From a virus, in IMG/VR virus record IMGVR_UViG_3300009183_000175, positions 1 through 39,291 of that record: a stretch of 39,291 bases of DNA. One strand, given 5' to 3'. Position numbers and translations under genes: made by a program. The notes below the pieces were generated by a model. That model was not told the DNA's origin. It searched no databases and saw only the letters and a list, made by a program, of their open reading frames with translations. Positions within the stretch are counted from its first letter, which is position 1; the number at the start of each line of letters is the position of its first letter. Shown here in pieces: positions 37,766 through 39,291 of this stretch.

Positions 37766-39291
37766 ATGTCACACATTAGAATAGACAAACAAAAAGCAGT
37801 TAAGAAGTGGACTCCAGTATTGGAGAACATGGGTGTATCTGCTGAAAGAGTTGAATGGATGTCAGAAATGGCTGAATATCACTCAATCAACGAGAATGCG
37901 TATGTTAACGCTTCTAACGTTGCAGGTATGGGAGCTGTTACAGCTGCTCAACCATCTACATTAGCTGGTTCTTTACTAGGTAATAACTGGTCTGGAAACG
38001 GTGGATCTTTAGGTTCAGGAGACGTAGGTCAAAACTTGTTACCTGTAGCAATGAAAATTGCAGCTCAAACAATCGGTTTAGATTTAGTAGCTGTTAAACC
38101 AACTCCAGGTCCAAAAATCGACTTACTTTATATTGATTTTCAATATGATGACGTTCGTTCAGTTAACGGTGCTGATGAAAGACCACAAGTTTTCAAATTA
38201 AATTGTCCAGAAAACGCATCTATTCAAACATCAATTAGAGCTTTCTTAGCTACTAACTCAATCAATGAAACTACAGGTGGTTTAGCAAACGGTAGAGTTT
38301 GGATATCTCTTAATGCTTCTTCAGCTTTATCTCCTACTTATATTACTGTAACTAGTCAAGAAAATGCTGATAAAAGAGGTACTGCTGAATTTTTAGGTTT
38401 CTCTCGTATCGATGGTTACCCAATCTTTAGAGCTTACAGACAAGCTAACACAGCTCATACTGCTACAGCTTTAGCAAGTGGAACATCTACACTTTGGTCA
38501 TTTGATCAAGCAAGAAACACTTTCAACCCTACTCAATCTATGATTGACCAAATTACAAGAGTAGGTACTTATTCTACTATTACGGGTAATGTTACTGCTG
38601 GAACAAAAACTATCGAATTGGTATCTGCATTAGAAGACCATATCCCAGGTTTCTCTGCAAACTGGACAGCTGGTTCAGGTGCTGCTGGTTCTTACCCAAT
38701 GTCTCGTCAGTCAGATGATGATTCATATGCTGGTGTTATCGGACCAAAAATCTCTTCTAAAACTGTAGCAGTTGGTACTATCGAAGTATCTTCAGCTCTT
38801 AGAAGAACTGAAATTGAAGATATCAAAGCTAATACAGGTATGGATATCGTTCAAAAAATGGAATCTATCCTTGTTAACGAATTGTCTCAAACAATTTCTA
38901 AACAAATCGTTGCTAAAATCTTCGAAATGGGTACATTGAACGCGGCTAATGCTCCATTATCTAGTGGTGCTGCTGGTACAGGAACAACAATCTTTGACTT
39001 AAACACAGCTTATGCTACTGGAACTAACGTTGGTGGTGAAACTACTCACGCTGTTCAAAGAAAGTTAATCACTAAGATTGCTCACGCTTCGAACTATATC
39101 GCGACTGAAGGTCGTGTAGGACCTGCTCAATACCTTATCACAAACGGAGGTTTAGCTGCAGCTCTTCAAGATATCGCTGGTTACACGATTAACCCAGTTA
39201 AATCTAAATTAAACGGACAAGGTCAATTATACCCTGTAGGTTCAATCGGAGACATCTCTATCTATGTAGATCCATATATGAGATATAACGA
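37766..39291 (+). CDS. 23: Major capsid protein (T4 gp23-like), truncated by window end
   Basis: 508 codons are visible, the frame still open at the edge. MSHIRIDKQKAVKKWTPVLE begins a 43-residue propeptide ending S40-I-N-E43|N44, followed by AYVNASNVAGMG. T4 gp23 is cut at LTE|A before YNATNIAAG, so the site aligns. The body has VGQNLLPVAMKIAAQTIGLDLVAVKPTPGPK, LLYIDFQYDD, ISSKTVAVGTIEVSSALRRTEIEDIKANTGMDIVQKMESILVNELSQ and IATEGRVGPAQYLIT, the T4-type HK97-fold landmarks. Codon use is richer in C-ending codons than in accessory genes, as expected of the most abundant protein. Confidence 0.95.
   Translation, partial: MSHIRIDKQKAVKKWTPVLENMGVSAERVEWMSEMAEYHSINENAYVNASNVAGMGAVTAAQPSTLAGSLLGNNWSGNGGSLGSGDVGQNLLPVAMKIAAQTIGLDLVAVKPTPGPKIDLLYIDFQYDDVRSVNGADERPQVFKLNCPENASIQTSIRAFLATNSINETTGGLANGRVWISLNASSALSPTYITVTSQENADKRGTAEFLGFSRIDGYPIFRAYRQANTAHTATALASGTSTLWSFDQARNTFNPTQSMIDQITRVGTYSTITGNVTAGTKTIELVSALEDHIPGFSANWTAGSGAAGSYPMSRQSDDDSYAGVIGPKISSKTVAVGTIEVSSALRRTEIEDIKANTGMDIVQKMESILVNELSQTISKQIVAKIFEMGTLNAANAPLSSGAAGTGTTIFDLNTAYATGTNVGGETTHAVQRKLITKIAHASNYIATEGRVGPAQYLITNGGLAAALQDIAGYTINPVKSKLNGQGQLYPVGSIGDISIYVDPYMRYN

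Noticed and set aside
1-39291. tRNA genes
   Set aside because: No TTCGANNC-type arm with a matching acceptor stem was noticed; a covariance search would be needed to exclude them fully.

Overview
The window is a 39.3 kb piece of a large, AT-rich (roughly 30% GC by eye), tailed double-stranded DNA phage with a T4-type contractile-tail virion. Head and tail genes recognisable by motif or family resemblance are: tail tube (gp19-like), hub protein with zinc site (gp26-like) plus a small overlapping partner, a giant sheath (gp18-like), divergent terminase genes (gp17, candidate gp16), wedge protein gp25, sheath stabiliser (gp15-like), head-completion nuclease gp4, portal gp20, a prohead protease fused to a scaffold (gp21+gp22), and the start of the major capsid protein gp23, cut by the window end. 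Replication and expression genes are the gp47/SbcD nuclease subunit, the gp44-like clamp loader and a gp55-like late sigma factor. The host is probably a member of the Bacteroidota: no strong Shine-Dalgarno sequences were noticed, a TTTG-N19-TAnnTTTG promoter precedes one gene, three proteins carry a short motif typical of Bacteroidota proteins (DUF6576-like), and the phage carries a type II glutamine synthetase and a ClpS, both plausible acquisitions from such a host.

Layout: 1-1446 is a translationally coupled cluster of small proteins, converging on gp47 (1462-2586, minus). 2.6-3.7 kb holds a DUF723-type zinc protein and the tail tube. 3.8-9.1 kb holds the hub proteins and the sheath (minus). 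9.1-12.6 kb holds two minus-strand genes with predicted capsid-targeting N-termini, one very large with a LysM-like segment. 12.8-15.4 kb is a run of small unknown genes. 15.4-18.2 kb is the divergent terminase pair, followed by ClpS and a HAD phosphatase (minus). 19.1-22.1 kb has a spanin-like pair, a Gln-rich repeat protein, an ADP-ribosyltransferase-like protein and an isochorismatase-like protein. 22.2-26.8 kb holds gp25, clamp loader, gp15-like, an unknown late protein and the late sigma factor. 26.8-29.1 kb holds glutamine synthetase, two unknown genes and gp4. 29.2-32.2 kb leads to the portal. 32.2-35.3 kb is a minus-strand operon with RNase R. 35.6 kb to the end is protease-scaffold and capsid.

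Three features tie the window together. (1) A late-promoter box, TTAATATATA (nine exact copies plus close variants), stands just upstream of most structural genes. It fits the gp55-like sigma factor, and in six genes the predicted transcription start falls on or within one base of the start codon, so these mRNAs would be leaderless. (2) Two classes of A6T element lie at fixed distances upstream of subsets of these boxes (about 47 or 29-31 bases), suggesting a second specificity determinant. (3) Many otherwise unrelated proteins begin with a short basic/aromatic tag, MK(H/Y/F)(L/I)K.(Y/F).(L/I)FE, or another leader ending in (L/I)xE. This matches the T4 gp21 cleavage rule and T4 capsid-targeting sequences, so they are predicted to be packaged in the head, cut by the prohead protease and possibly injected. 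The tagged set includes an ART-like protein (compare T4 Alt) and an isochorismatase/nicotinamidase-like protein encoded side by side.

No gene-free stretch exceeds 300 bases. The longest (35353-35567) holds a tandem promoter region. No tRNA, CRISPR array or insertion sequence was seen.
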